Below, in pieces: positions 1-7,186 of a DNA stretch of 64,000 nt. This DNA comes from CAYZXT01 sp964482515 (GTDB lineage Bacteria; Elusimicrobiota; Elusimicrobia; FEN-1173). The notes under the pieces were generated by a model. It was given only the letters and a program-made list of their open reading frames with translations, searched no databases and was not told the DNA's origin. The position numbers and the translations under genes were made by a program. Every line of letters starts with the position of its first letter. Within the stretch, counting starts at the first letter, position 1. Where the stretch lies: positions 171,622-235,621 of the forward strand of contig CAYZXT010000001.1 of NCBI GenBank assembly GCA_964482515.1. The letters are read 5' to 3'.

Positions 1-17
1 CTTGGGAGGGACATGAC

Positions 18-881
18 ATGGCGCGGCGCCGGAACGAAACCGGATCGCTCCTCATCATCGCTCTATGGGCGCTGCTCGTTGTGGGACTGCTGGCCCTGGG
101 CGTTTCCCACGGCGCGCGGTTCGCGCTGCGGCTGACGGAATATCAGCGGGACGAGATACGCCTGACCCAGGGCGCCAAGGCGGCCGCGGCTTTTTGCGCG
201 GGAGTCGTGAGCGAGGAGGGTCCGCCGGTGACGGCCTTGAACCAGCCCTGGCGGGCGGACTTCAGCCGCGGCGGAGACCATCCCATTCCCGGCGGCTCGT
301 TCACCGTCCACGGTTTCGGGTTAGTCGATGAAGAAGGGAAAGTCAATCTGAACGAAGCGTCCGCCGGGGAGTTGAATCGGATTTTCGAAAACGAGCCGCG
401 CTGCGTCGTTTCCGTCCAACAGCAGCGGCTGTTCAGCGTGTCGGAACTTCGGGCTCTTCCGGGCATGACCGTGGAAGCCTACGAGCGGATCAAGGACGCC
501 GTGACGGTACACGGTTCCGGGCGGATCAATATCAATACCGCGGGCGCGAAGACCTTGGAGTTCCTGGGGATGAAAAAACCCCTCATCGGCAAAATCATGA
601 ATTTTCGCGGCGGGCCGGACGGAATCAACGGGACGGCGGACGACGGTGTCTTTCGAAACCTCGCGGGCATGGCGGGCGAACTGGGGGCGCGCGTGGTTCT
701 GACAGACGAGGAAAGGGCCGTGCTTGCGGAGCTTCTAAGTCGCGGCCGGTTAACGGTGAGGTCACGGGTTTTCGCCGGAGATTTCATCGTCCGCCTCAGC
801 GACAGCCGCGCTATCCGGCGCTGCCGCGTGGTCTTCGACGCCGAGAGCGGCAAAATCCTTTCCTGGCGGGAGGAGCCGTGA
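18..881 (+). CDS. gspK: General secretion pathway protein K (GspK-like minor pseudopilin)
   Basis: A 287-residue GspK-like protein. GspK caps the type II secretion pseudopilus in the periplasm. The N-terminus has a short basic stretch (ARRRNETG) followed by a hydrophobic helix beginning GSLLIIALWALL. It lacks the Glu at +5 that ordinary pseudopilins carry, which is typical of GspK. Two helix-hairpin-helix-like segments follow, around GKVNLNEAS (about residue 112) and GRININTAG (about residue 168), as in the GspK alpha domain. The GGGAGGG ribosome site at 4-10 fits the ATG at 18. The stop overlaps the GTG of the GspL-like gene. The upstream part of the operon lies outside the window. A type IV pilus PilX-like role is the alternative. 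Confidence 0.85.
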   Translation: MARRRNETGSLLIIALWALLVVGLLALGVSHGARFALRLTEYQRDEIRLTQGAKAAAAFCAGVVSEEGPPVTALNQPWRADFSRGGDHPIPGGSFTVHGFGLVDEEGKVNLNEASAGELNRIFENEPRCVVSVQQQRLFSVSELRALPGMTVEAYERIKDAVTVHGSGRININTAGAKTLEFLGMKKPLIGKIMNFRGGPDGINGTADDGVFRNLAGMAGELGARVVLTDEERAVLAELLSRGRLTVRSRVFAGDFIVRLSDSRAIRRCRVVFDAESGKILSWREEP

Positions 882-2293
882 ACCATCGCGCCACCGGAAT
901 ATTTTGGAACAGGCGGGGCGTGGCCGTGGCGGAGGTCGATAATTCTTCCTTTGCTCCGGTCGTGGCCAGGTGGGCTTGGGCCCCTTTCGAGACCGAATCG
1001 CTTGAGGGCCGGGCGCGGACGATCCATCAATTGTTCGTGGAATACAACTTCTCGCAAAAGACGGTCGTGGCCGCGCTGGCGCAAAAGGCCGCGCTCTTGA
1101 AAATCGTGACCCTTCCGGCGGCGTCGCCGGCGGACACCGCCTCCATGGCCGACATTCAGGCGTGGAAACTGTTGCCTCTTTTGGCGGAGGAGCCGGAGTC
1201 CGGGTATGAGATTTTGGAGGAGAAGAGGACGGAGCGCCTCGTGGCTTTGACCATCGCGCGGCGGGGAGAGACCGAGGATATCCTTTCGACGCTTTCCGCC
1301 GCGGGAGTCCGTCCGGAGAGCGTTGTTCCGGAGTTTTACGCGCTCCTGTTCGCTTCTTGCGGGAGAGCGCCGGCGGGCGACCTGGCCCTCATCCATACGG
1401 ATGCGGAGCGGATGATCTTCGTTTGTTCGCGTCGGGAAAAAGTTTCCTTCGCCCGCGCCGTGGATTTCAATGGCGACGGGGATTCGCGCTATGACGATGA
1501 ACGCATCCTGGCGGAGTGGCGCAAATGCGCTGGCGCGTTCGAGGGGCCGTACGGCCCGGTGCGGATTGTTTTGGCGGGCGATGCCGCGGCTTTGCCTTAC
1601 CTGAAGGAGCGGTTCCACAAGGAAACGGGTCTCCAGGTAGAATCTTCGGACCCCTTTTCCATCGTCTCCCGCCTGGCGGGCGCGCCGGAAAACCTGGAGG
1701 GGCAAACCTGCGCGCTGGTCGCCCTCGGGGCGGCGATGTCCGCCGGGACAACGCGCTTGAATTTCCTTCCCAGGGCGGAGAAGCAACGTCGCGCGAAAAT
1801 CCTTCGCCTCCGGGAATGGGCGGGCGTGGCCGCGGCGGCTGTCTTTCTTTTCGCGTCTCTCGGCGTGGTTGCTTTCCAAAAGTCGCGTGAAATGAAACGG
1901 CGGCTGCAGATTATGGAAATGCGTCTCACTGTGCTGCGGCCGGAGGCGGTGGAGGCGGAGAAGATGCTGAAGGAAATCGCCCTCGCGCGGGCACGGCGGG
2001 ATACCCGGGGAGCCGCGCTGGGCGTCCTGTCGGAGGTGAGCAAGACCATGTCCGCGGACGTCGCTTTGTCCGCGTTGGATTATGAGAAGGGAGAACGTGT
2101 GTCGATCCGGGCCGCGGCGCGGAACCTGTCCGCGGCGGCGTCCTGGGTCCGGCGCATCGCCCAGTCCGGAACCTTCCGAAGCGTGGAGCTGCGTTCCTCG
2201 TCGGTCCGCGAGGGCGCCGCAGGGGCCGTTGTGGACTTTCAGGCGGTGGGGATCCTGACGCCGGGCGAAATGAATGAACTTACCCAGGGTTGA
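878..2293 (+). CDS. gspL: GspL/PilM-PilN-like secretion assembly protein
   Basis: A 471-residue protein with the architecture of GspL: an N-terminal actin-like (PilM-like) cytoplasmic part, one membrane helix at about residues 309-330, and a PilN-like periplasmic part with an apparent coiled coil (about 335-375) leading to a ferredoxin-like domain. In type II secretion GspL links the cytoplasmic ATPase to the inner-membrane platform. The GTG start overlaps the GspK stop by four bases, and the 3' end overlaps the GspM-like gene by 20 bases, so the three are probably co-translated. Sequence similarity in this family is weak. The call rests on topology and gene order; a fused PilM/PilN of a type IV pilus is equally compatible. 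Confidence 0.75.
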   Translation: MNHRATGIFWNRRGVAVAEVDNSSFAPVVARWAWAPFETESLEGRARTIHQLFVEYNFSQKTVVAALAQKAALLKIVTLPAASPADTASMADIQAWKLLPLLAEEPESGYEILEEKRTERLVALTIARRGETEDILSTLSAAGVRPESVVPEFYALLFASCGRAPAGDLALIHTDAERMIFVCSRREKVSFARAVDFNGDGDSRYDDERILAEWRKCAGAFEGPYGPVRIVLAGDAAALPYLKERFHKETGLQVESSDPFSIVSRLAGAPENLEGQTCALVALGAAMSAGTTRLNFLPRAEKQRRAKILRLREWAGVAAAAVFLFASLGVVAFQKSREMKRRLQIMEMRLTVLRPEAVEAEKMLKEIALARARRDTRGAALGVLSEVSKTMSADVALSALDYEKGERVSIRAAARNLSAAASWVRRIAQSGTFRSVELRSSSVREGAAGAVVDFQAVGILTPGEMNELTQG

Positions 2294-2801
2294 TTTCTCC
2301 CGGCGGGAAAAAGTCGCGGCGGTTTCGGCGGCAACGGTCGTCTGCGTTTATCTGCTTTGCCGGACGATGTTGTTTCCCGCGTGGGCGAGCTGGTGGATGT
2401 TGTCCGACGAGCTCTCCCTGCGCGAAGCAGAATTACGCAAAGCGCTCGCGCTGGCTCAATGGCGGGAGGATTTGATCGCGCAATGGAGGAGCATCGCCGG
2501 AAAGGAGACGTACTCCGCGCGCGGCGACCAAAACGCCATGGACCTGGTGCGGGACGCCGAATCCTGGGCCAAACGTTCGGGTGTGAAAATCATCGATCTG
2601 CGCCCGGTACGAGCCGAAGCTGCGGACAATCTTCATTCGACGGTCGGCGTCCATCTTTCGATCGAAGGAAGCTGGCCGTCCCTGGTACGCTTCCTGGAAC
2701 GGGCGCAAAATGCCGGGCTGTCCGTGGAGTCGCTCCACATCCAACGTCCGCCCGACGGCGGACCAACGCTGTACGCGATGCTGTCCGTCGAAAAGATTTA
2801 A
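2274..2801 (+). CDS. gspM: GspM/PilO-like inner-membrane secretion protein
   Basis: A 175-residue protein with one N-terminal membrane helix (about residues 17-42) and a small periplasmic domain preceded by a probable coiled coil (about 45-75). This is the layout of GspM and PilO, which pair with GspL/PilN in the inner-membrane platform. The C-terminal half (SVEGSW-like repeats near LSIEGSWPSLVRFLERAQ, about residue 125) resembles the ferredoxin-like PilO fold. It is the last gene of the operon and ends 19 bases before a hairpin terminator. The assignment depends on size, topology and position after the GspL-like gene. Confidence 0.7.
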   Translation: MNLPRVDFSRREKVAAVSAATVVCVYLLCRTMLFPAWASWWMLSDELSLREAELRKALALAQWREDLIAQWRSIAGKETYSARGDQNAMDLVRDAESWAKRSGVKIIDLRPVRAEAADNLHSTVGVHLSIEGSWPSLVRFLERAQNAGLSVESLHIQRPPDGGPTLYAMLSVEKI

Positions 2802-2814
2802 TCGGCATCCATAA

Positions 2815-2858
2815 AACAAAAAACCCTTCCCCGGTGAGGAGGAAGGGTTTCTGTTTTT
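2815..2858. terminator. Bidirectional intrinsic terminator between convergent operons
   Basis: A 10-bp stem (2821-2830 AAACCCTTCC pairs with 2841-2850 GGAAGGGTTT) encloses a short GC-rich loop. It is followed on the plus strand by CTGTTTTT. On the minus strand the same stem is followed by TTTGTTTTAT. It therefore can end both the plus-strand Gsp operon and the minus-strand rpsF-rplI operon, which converge here. Confidence 0.85.
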
Positions 2859-2861
2859 AAT

Positions 2862-2889
2862 CTGGATTCCGGCTTTCGCCGGAATGACG
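2862..2889 (+). repeat. REP-like palindromic element, single copy
   Basis: The 28-base unit starts CTGGATTCCGGC, folds as TTCCGGC-TTT-GCCGGAA, and ends TGACG. The identical 28 bases recur at 14416-14443, where they form half of an inverted pair. The unit lies in the spacer between the terminator and the rplI stop, a normal place for extragenic palindromes. Confidence 0.8.
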
Positions 2890-2893
2890 ACAT

Positions 2894-3349
2894 CTAGCCT
2901 TGGCGGGCGTTGACCTGGATCTTGAAGACCGCACGGACTTGCGGGTGCAGCCGCACGGCGCCGGTGAATTCGCCCGTGGCGCGGATGGGTTGGAACTCCA
3001 CCCAGCGGCGGTCGATGGGGAACCCCTTTTCGCCCAGCACGTGGGCCACGTCGGCGGTGGTGACGGAGCCGAACAGCTTTCCGTCTTCGCCGGCGCGGGC
3101 CTGCAGGGTGACCACGATCTCCTGGATCTTCTTCGCCTCGGCCTGGGCCTCGGCGAGCTTCTTCTCGTTGTCGGCGGCGAGCTTTTTCTTCTGCTCTTCC
3201 ACCTTTTCCAGTCCCCGTTTCGAGGCGATGGAGGCGAGCTTGCGCGGGAGCAGGTAGTTGCGCGCGTAACCGTTGGCCACGTCCATGACGTCGCCGGTCA
3301 CGCCCAGGTTCGGAATGTCTTTTTGAAGGATGATTTTGGTTTTATGCAT
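2894..3349 (-). CDS. rplI: 50S ribosomal protein L9
   Basis: A 151-residue bL9. The protein starts MHKTKIILQKDIPNLG, and the conserved N-terminal RNA-binding domain has GYARNYLLPRKLA (about residues 27-39). A long charged helix (about 45-78) links it to the C-terminal domain. The ATG at 3349 is preferred over an in-frame upstream start because the family begins exactly here and GAGG lies just upstream, overlapping the rpsR stop. It is the last gene of the rpsF-ssb-rpsR-rplI operon. The usual dnaB neighbour is not seen; a terminator follows instead. Confidence 0.97.
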   Translation of the reverse strand: MHKTKIILQKDIPNLGVTGDVMDVANGYARNYLLPRKLASIASKRGLEKVEEQKKKLAADNEKKLAEAQAEAKKIQEIVVTLQARAGEDGKLFGSVTTADVAHVLGEKGFPIDRRWVEFQPIRATGEFTGAVRLHPQVRAVFKIQVNARQG

Positions 3350-3357
3350 GGTTGGCC

Positions 3358-3813
3358 TCAGGCGTCCGTGAAGGGTAAAAGCGCCAGGTTCTGCGCCCGC
3401 TTGATGGCGGACGTCATTTGACGCTGGTGCCGGGCGCAATTGCCCGTGGTCCGGCCGGCGAGGAGCTTCCCGCGGGCGGTCATGAAGTTGCGGAGGATGT
3501 GGATGGCTTTATAATCCACTTCGAAGACTTTCTCGGCGCAGAACTGGCAGACCTTGCGCCGGGGGGGACCCATGCGCCGGCCGCCGCGTCCGCCGCCGGG
3601 GCCTGAAGAGGGACGTCCGGCTCCGCCGGGGCCCGAACGGTGCGGTCCGCCGGGGCGGTAGCCGCCCTGGCCTTGGCCGCCGGGGCGATAGCCGCCCTGT
3701 CCCTGGGGACGGGGCGTGTAGGTCGAAGGCGTCGATGCCGGGGCCGCAGGAGCGGCTGTTGGCTGCGCCGGGGTTTCCGGATTTGAAGGGGTTGTGGGTG
3801 TCGTCATGTTCAT
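3358..3813 (-). CDS. rpsR: 30S ribosomal protein S18 with long low-complexity N-terminal extension
   Basis: A 151-residue bS18. The conserved core is confined to the C-terminal half, from about residue 75: RRKVCQFCAEK, then the bS18 helix containing RGKLLAGRTTGNCARHQR. About 75 N-terminal residues are Pro/Ala/Gly-rich with a repeated GQGGYRPGG unit and an Arg/Gly-rich stretch. Typical S18 is 70-90 residues, so the extension roughly doubles its size. The stop codon lies inside the rplI ribosome-binding region. The extension is probably disordered, and its basic RG-rich end could contact rRNA. It may start at the first ATG or be partly leader; no closer ribosome site is obvious. Confidence 0.95.
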   Translation of the reverse strand: MNMTTPTTPSNPETPAQPTAAPAAPASTPSTYTPRPQGQGGYRPGGQGQGGYRPGGPHRSGPGGAGRPSSGPGGGRGGRRMGPPRRKVCQFCAEKVFEVDYKAIHILRNFMTARGKLLAGRTTGNCARHQRQMTSAIKRAQNLALLPFTDA

Positions 3814-3819
3814 TCTCCT

Positions 3820-4281
3820 TTAGAAAGGGATTTCTTCGTCAGTTGCCGAGGCCGCGGGAGCGGATTCAGATGAGGCCCCCAGGACCGCCACCGGTTCGCC
3901 TTCGGCCGATTCTTCCGAGGCGGAGGATGCGTCCGCTTTTTCCAGGAACTGGACGCGCAGGGATTCGACTTCGATCCCCGACCGTTTTTGGCCTTCCTTG
4001 GTCTCCCAAGTCTTGCTCTTCAAACGGCCTTCCACGTAAACCGGGCTGCCTTTTTTCAAGCGTTCACCGCAGCGCTGGCCGGCTTCGCGCCAAACCACCA
4101 CCGGGATGAAGGACGTGTCGTCCTTCCACTCGCCCGTGCCGTCCTTGTAGCGGCGGTTCACGGCCAGGTCGAAGCGGCAGACGGCCGCGCCCTTGGTGGT
4201 GAAGCGGAGTTCCGGGTCGCGGGTCAGGCGGCCCACCATGCGGACATCGTTAAGCTGGGGTAGACGTAGCGGGTTTGTCAC
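3820..4281 (-). CDS. ssb: Single-stranded DNA-binding protein
   Basis: A 153-residue SSB. The N-terminal OB fold (about residues 8-112) begins LPQLNDVRMVGRLTRDPELR and includes the conserved VVWREAGQRCGERLKKGSPVYVEGRLK region. An acidic, Ser/Ala-rich disordered linker follows. The C-terminal tip DEEIPF is the canonical partner-binding motif. The chosen ATG at 4281 lies 32 bases inside the end of rpsF; starting later would cut the first beta strand. Lying between the S6 and S18 genes is the classic rpsF-ssb-rpsR arrangement. Confidence 0.96.
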   Translation of the reverse strand: MTNPLRLPQLNDVRMVGRLTRDPELRFTTKGAAVCRFDLAVNRRYKDGTGEWKDDTSFIPVVVWREAGQRCGERLKKGSPVYVEGRLKSKTWETKEGQKRSGIEVESLRVQFLEKADASSASEESAEGEPVAVLGASSESAPAASATDEEIPF

Positions 4282-4696
4282 CGGAAGCCTCCTTGGTTTC
4301 GGTCGCGGCGGGCGCTGTTCCTGCGGCGGCCGGTGCGGCGGTGGTCGGCGCGGACGTCACCGTGGTCGCTCCGGGGGCCAGCGGGCCTCTGCGCGGCGGA
4401 ACCGGGCGGAAGACCGGGGCCTTGCAGGTCAGGTGGCGGATGATGTCGTCCGACACGCGGTAAAATTGGGTCATTTCCCCGAGGATGGTCCCGGGGCCTT
4501 CGAAGGTCATCAGGACGTAGAAGCCTTCGCGGTTGCGGTCGATGGGATAGGCCAGGCGGCGTCGTCCCCACTTGTCGACGGCCTTGAACTCTCCGCCGTT
4601 CTTGCTGATGATGCCTTTGAGTTTTTCGATGATGTCATCGAGCTTCTGGGGGGCTAATTCCACCGGGGCAATAAAGATGCTTTCGTATTTTTGCAC
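4250..4696 (-). CDS. rpsF: 30S ribosomal protein S6
   Basis: A 148-residue bS6. The ferredoxin-like core covers about residues 1-95: MQKYESIFIAPVELAP at the start, then KWGRRRLAYPIDRNREGFYVL and the terminal helix. A 50-residue Ala/Thr/Pro-rich tail, unlike the core, follows; its end overlaps the ssb start by 32 bases. S6 pairs with S18 in the 30S platform, and both partners here carry low-complexity extensions. It is the first gene of the minus-strand operon, read from the promoter at 4776-4804. Confidence 0.96.
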   Translation of the reverse strand: MQKYESIFIAPVELAPQKLDDIIEKLKGIISKNGGEFKAVDKWGRRRLAYPIDRNREGFYVLMTFEGPGTILGEMTQFYRVSDDIIRHLTCKAPVFRPVPPRRGPLAPGATTVTSAPTTAAPAAAGTAPAATETKEASGDKPATSTPA

Positions 4697-4775
4697 TCTG
4701 TTTCCTCCTCATGGGCTCCCGCCGGGCGGCGGGGTGGGCTGCGCTCGATGGAACCAGCGCAACCGAAGTGGGGGA

Positions 4776-4804
4776 ATGATAGCAAAAATGCCCGACGGCG
4801 ACAA
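4776..4804 (-). promoter_or_regulatory. Sigma-70-like promoter of the rpsF operon
   Basis: Read on the minus strand, TTGTCG (4804-4799) and TATCAT (4781-4776) are separated by exactly 17 bases. The predicted start is about 70 bases upstream of the rpsF ATG. It is the best -35/-10 pair in the divergent interval between rpsF and the DUF2938 gene. Confidence 0.6.
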
Positions 4805-4885
4805 TTGTTTATTCAGCGGAAGCCATCGTACGGCAGATCACAAACTGGTAGGATGTTTTCATAAATGAAGTGAAAGGACCCCTTT

Positions 4886-5392
4886 ATGAAAGAAATTTTT
4901 TCCACGGAATTCATCTCGCGCGTTATTCTGATCGGCGCCGGCGCCACGGCGGTCATGGACCTTTGGGCGCTTCTGTTGAAACAGTTCGGGATCAAGTCTT
5001 TGAACTTCGCGTTCCTGGGGCGCTGGATCGGCCACCTTCCCCAAGGGAAATGGATCCACGAGAGCATCGCCCAGTCCGCCCCGGTGAAAGGCGAGCTGGT
5101 GATCGGGTGGTGCGCGCATTATTCCATCGGGATCACCTTCGCCGCGCTTCTGGTTTCCGTGTTCGGCCTGGGATGGGCGCGGTCGCCGTCCCTGCTCCCG
5201 GCGCTGCTTGTGGGGGTTTCGACGGTGGCGGCTCCCTTGTTCATCCTGCAGCCCGGCCTCGGGCTCGGGATCGCGTCTTCCAAGACCCCGACGCCCGTTT
5301 TCAACGCCCTCAAGAGCCTCGCCACGCACACGGTCTTCGGGTTCGGCCTATACCTCGCGGCGCTCGTAGCGGCCAAGTTTATTCCTATTTGA
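4886..5392 (+). CDS. DUF2938-family membrane protein
   Basis: A 168-residue integral membrane protein with about four hydrophobic segments (near residues 12-32, 75-100, 105-130 and 140-165). The order of motifs fits DUF2938: an early TAVMDLWALLL, then the FLGRWIGHLPQGKW loop, GWCAHYSIGITFA, and a C-terminal FNALKSLATHTVFGFGLYL. The family is uncharacterised and sits in the inner membrane. It appears monocistronic, divergent from rpsF, and is followed by the hairpin repeats and tRNA-Thr. The start has a GAAAGGA ribosome site nearby. Confidence 0.75.
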   Translation: MKEIFSTEFISRVILIGAGATAVMDLWALLLKQFGIKSLNFAFLGRWIGHLPQGKWIHESIAQSAPVKGELVIGWCAHYSIGITFAALLVSVFGLGWARSPSLLPALLVGVSTVAAPLFILQPGLGLGIASSKTPTPVFNALKSLATHTVFGFGLYLAALVAAKFIPI

Positions 5393-5472
5393 ACGCTGTT
5401 GGATTCTAGTTGGCACTTTCCAAACCCTCCGCAAAACTGTTAACATGGTGCTCTGATTTTCAGTCGTAGAAT

Positions 5473-5571
5473 CTTGCCGCACTCGCGTCAGCGCCGCGAG
5501 TACAGGCAGGCGGGGCCAGATATCTAATACTTGCCGCACTTTTCGCAGGGCGAAAAGTACAGGCAGGCGGG
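5473..5571. repeat. Two tandem covarying hairpin elements
   Basis: Copy 1 (5473-5515) and copy 2 (5530-5571) share flanks CTTGCCGC and ACAGGCAGGCGGG but have different, fully paired stems. Copy 1 pairs ACTCGCG (5481-5487) with CGCGAGT (5495-5501); copy 2 pairs ACTTTTCGC (5538-5546) with GCGAAAAGT (5550-5558). The outer CTTGCC can also pair with GGCAGG through one wobble. Conserved flanks with compensatory stem changes indicate selection on structure. The two copies fill most of the 203-base interval before tRNA-Thr. A TAGAAT hexamer at 5467-5472 immediately precedes copy 1, without a well-spaced -35. Confidence 0.75.
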
Positions 5572-5595
5572 CCCCAAGAGGGCCCGAATACCCCT

Positions 5596-5668
5596 GCCGG
5601 GGTAGCTCAGCTGGTAGAGCAGCCGCTTCGTAAGCGGCAGGTCGTCGGTTCGATCCCGATCCCCGGCT
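5596..5668 (+). tRNA. tRNA-Thr (anticodon CGT)
   Basis: A complete cloverleaf. The acceptor stem is GCCGGGG/CCCCGGC, the D arm GCTC-AGCTGGTA-GAGC, and the anticodon stem GCCGC/GCGGC with loop TTCGTAA, so the anticodon is CGT (codon ACG). The T arm is GTCGG-TTCGATC-CCGAT. The discriminator base is T and CCA is not encoded. A T-run follows within a few bases and may act in termination. Confidence 0.97.
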
Positions 5669-5743
5669 TATTTTTTCAGACGTGAAAACATTAATTGTCT
5701 CTTGATGCAGGGCCGTAGGCATGGTATTAGTAATCGTATCCAA

Positions 5744-7159
5744 ATGATCTTGCGGGAGATACCCATTAATCGATTGTTTTCGGCCAAACGCGGGCGATTC
5801 CGTTATCTGACGGCGTCGCTCGTTTTTTTTGCGGGCGCCCTCCATGCCGCTTCCCCGGGAGCGGACAGCTTTTCGTTCCTGAACATCTCGCCCTACGCCC
5901 GCTCCGCTGCTTTGGCGGACGCGACTTCCGCCTACGTCGGCGATACCTTCTCCGTTTATTCCAACCCCGCGGGCCTGGCCCACCTCCAGGAAAAATCCGC
6001 TTCCATCAACCACGTCAGCCATTTCCAGGGCGTGGCCTACGACAACCTAACCTATATAATGCCCTACGGCCGCGGCGGGGTCGGCGCGAGCCTGGGTTAC
6101 CTGCGTTACTCGGACATTCCCAAAACGACGTTCAATCCCTCGGCGACGGCCACGGGCGCGGACCGTTTCACCCAGTCGGGCGACATCGACGCCGGCGACT
6201 ACGCCGCCTCGGTCGCCTGGGGGTTCCGCCATAACAGCAACCTCGCGCTGGGGGCGAACTTCAAGCTCGTCCAGGAAACCCTGGACACCAAATCCTCCGT
6301 GGCCGCGTTGTTCGACGCGGGGGGGATCTACCGTTTTCCGCTCTACCGCCAGTGGCGCGCGGCCGCCGTGCTGCAGAACGTGGGCTACGCCACCAAATTC
6401 ATTTCCGAGACGCCCGACGTCCCGACCCGGCTGCGCGGCGGGCTCTTCTATTCTCCGGAGATGTGGGCCGACTGGTCGGGGGAACTTGTCTATAACCTGC
6501 ACGGGAACCCGGAGGTCGCCCTCGGCGGGGAATTCAGTTGGCAGCAGACGGCTTTCCTGCGCGCCGGTTACCGCTACGGTTTCCGCGATGCGAAGCTCGG
6601 GGGATTGACGGGCGCGTCCCTGGGCGTCGGCCTGAAGGCCGGTTCCTTCCGGCTGGACTACGCATTCCTTCCCTTCGGTGATTTGGGGGATTCGCACCGG
6701 ATCTCCCTCGGCTGGAGCTTCGGCTCGCCTCGGACCGGCCGTGCCGCCGCGGAGCTGAAGCGCCCCATCGCGGTTTCCGAATTCGAGGCTGAGAACGTTT
6801 CGCTCGAGGACGCCCGGACCGCCGCGGGCTATCTGCGCATGGAACTGGAGCGCAGCAGCCCCTTCCGCGTCATGAACGTTTACGAGATGCGCGGCACCCT
6901 GGCGCGCAAGGCGTTTTCGCCCGCGTCCTGCCCCTCGCCGGACTGCGCCGTCAGGATGGGCCGGGCCCTCAACGTCGACAAGTTGATCGTGTGCAGCCTG
7001 GCCCGCCGCAACGAAGGTTTCTTCATCACGGGCGATCTGGTGGACGTCGGCACGGGCACCGTGGAGAGACAGGAAACGATCGCGATCGCCTCCGCGGACC
7101 AGCTTCCGACGGCGTCGCGCGACCTGGCCAAACGATTCTTTCCGCCCGTTGTCAGATAA
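5744..7159 (+). CDS. PorV/PorQ-like outer-membrane protein with C-terminal CsgG/LpoB-like domain
   Basis: A 471-residue two-domain protein. An N-terminal signal region ends near AGALHAASPG. The PorV/UPF0164-type beta-barrel part (about 45-330) starts with the typical phrase SPYARSAALADATSAYVGD followed by NPAGLA, and ends with LDYAFLPFGDLGDSHRISLG. From about residue 340, RPIAVSEFEAENVSLEDA opens a periplasmic alpha/beta domain like those of CsgG, LpoB and related curli-type lipoproteins. Barrels of this family transport or anchor surface molecules at the outer membrane. The ATG at 5744 is used; TTG 5702 and ATG 5705 are alternatives, none with a clear ribosome site. It lies directly before two O-antigen-ligase-like proteins. 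Confidence 0.78.
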   Translation: MILREIPINRLFSAKRGRFRYLTASLVFFAGALHAASPGADSFSFLNISPYARSAALADATSAYVGDTFSVYSNPAGLAHLQEKSASINHVSHFQGVAYDNLTYIMPYGRGGVGASLGYLRYSDIPKTTFNPSATATGADRFTQSGDIDAGDYAASVAWGFRHNSNLALGANFKLVQETLDTKSSVAALFDAGGIYRFPLYRQWRAAAVLQNVGYATKFISETPDVPTRLRGGLFYSPEMWADWSGELVYNLHGNPEVALGGEFSWQQTAFLRAGYRYGFRDAKLGGLTGASLGVGLKAGSFRLDYAFLPFGDLGDSHRISLGWSFGSPRTGRAAAELKRPIAVSEFEAENVSLEDARTAAGYLRMELERSSPFRVMNVYEMRGTLARKAFSPASCPSPDCAVRMGRALNVDKLIVCSLARRNEGFFITGDLVDVGTGTVERQETIAIASADQLPTASRDLAKRFFPPVVR

Positions 7160-7186
7160 GCGGCTTTTTGGTTAGATAGTCTCGCG

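Noticed and set aside
479..1879. A 466-codon minus-strand frame opposite the GspK/GspL genes
   Set aside because: Arg-rich shadow translation, no start context, and it opposes two motif-bearing genes.
5473..5571. CRISPR array or integron attC sites
   Set aside because: Only two units with unequal stems and no spacer of constant length; no cas or integrase gene and no attC core sites are present.
5596..5668. Integration site at the tRNA-Thr gene
   Set aside because: No integrase, no duplicated tRNA 3' end and no phage or plasmid genes follow within the window.
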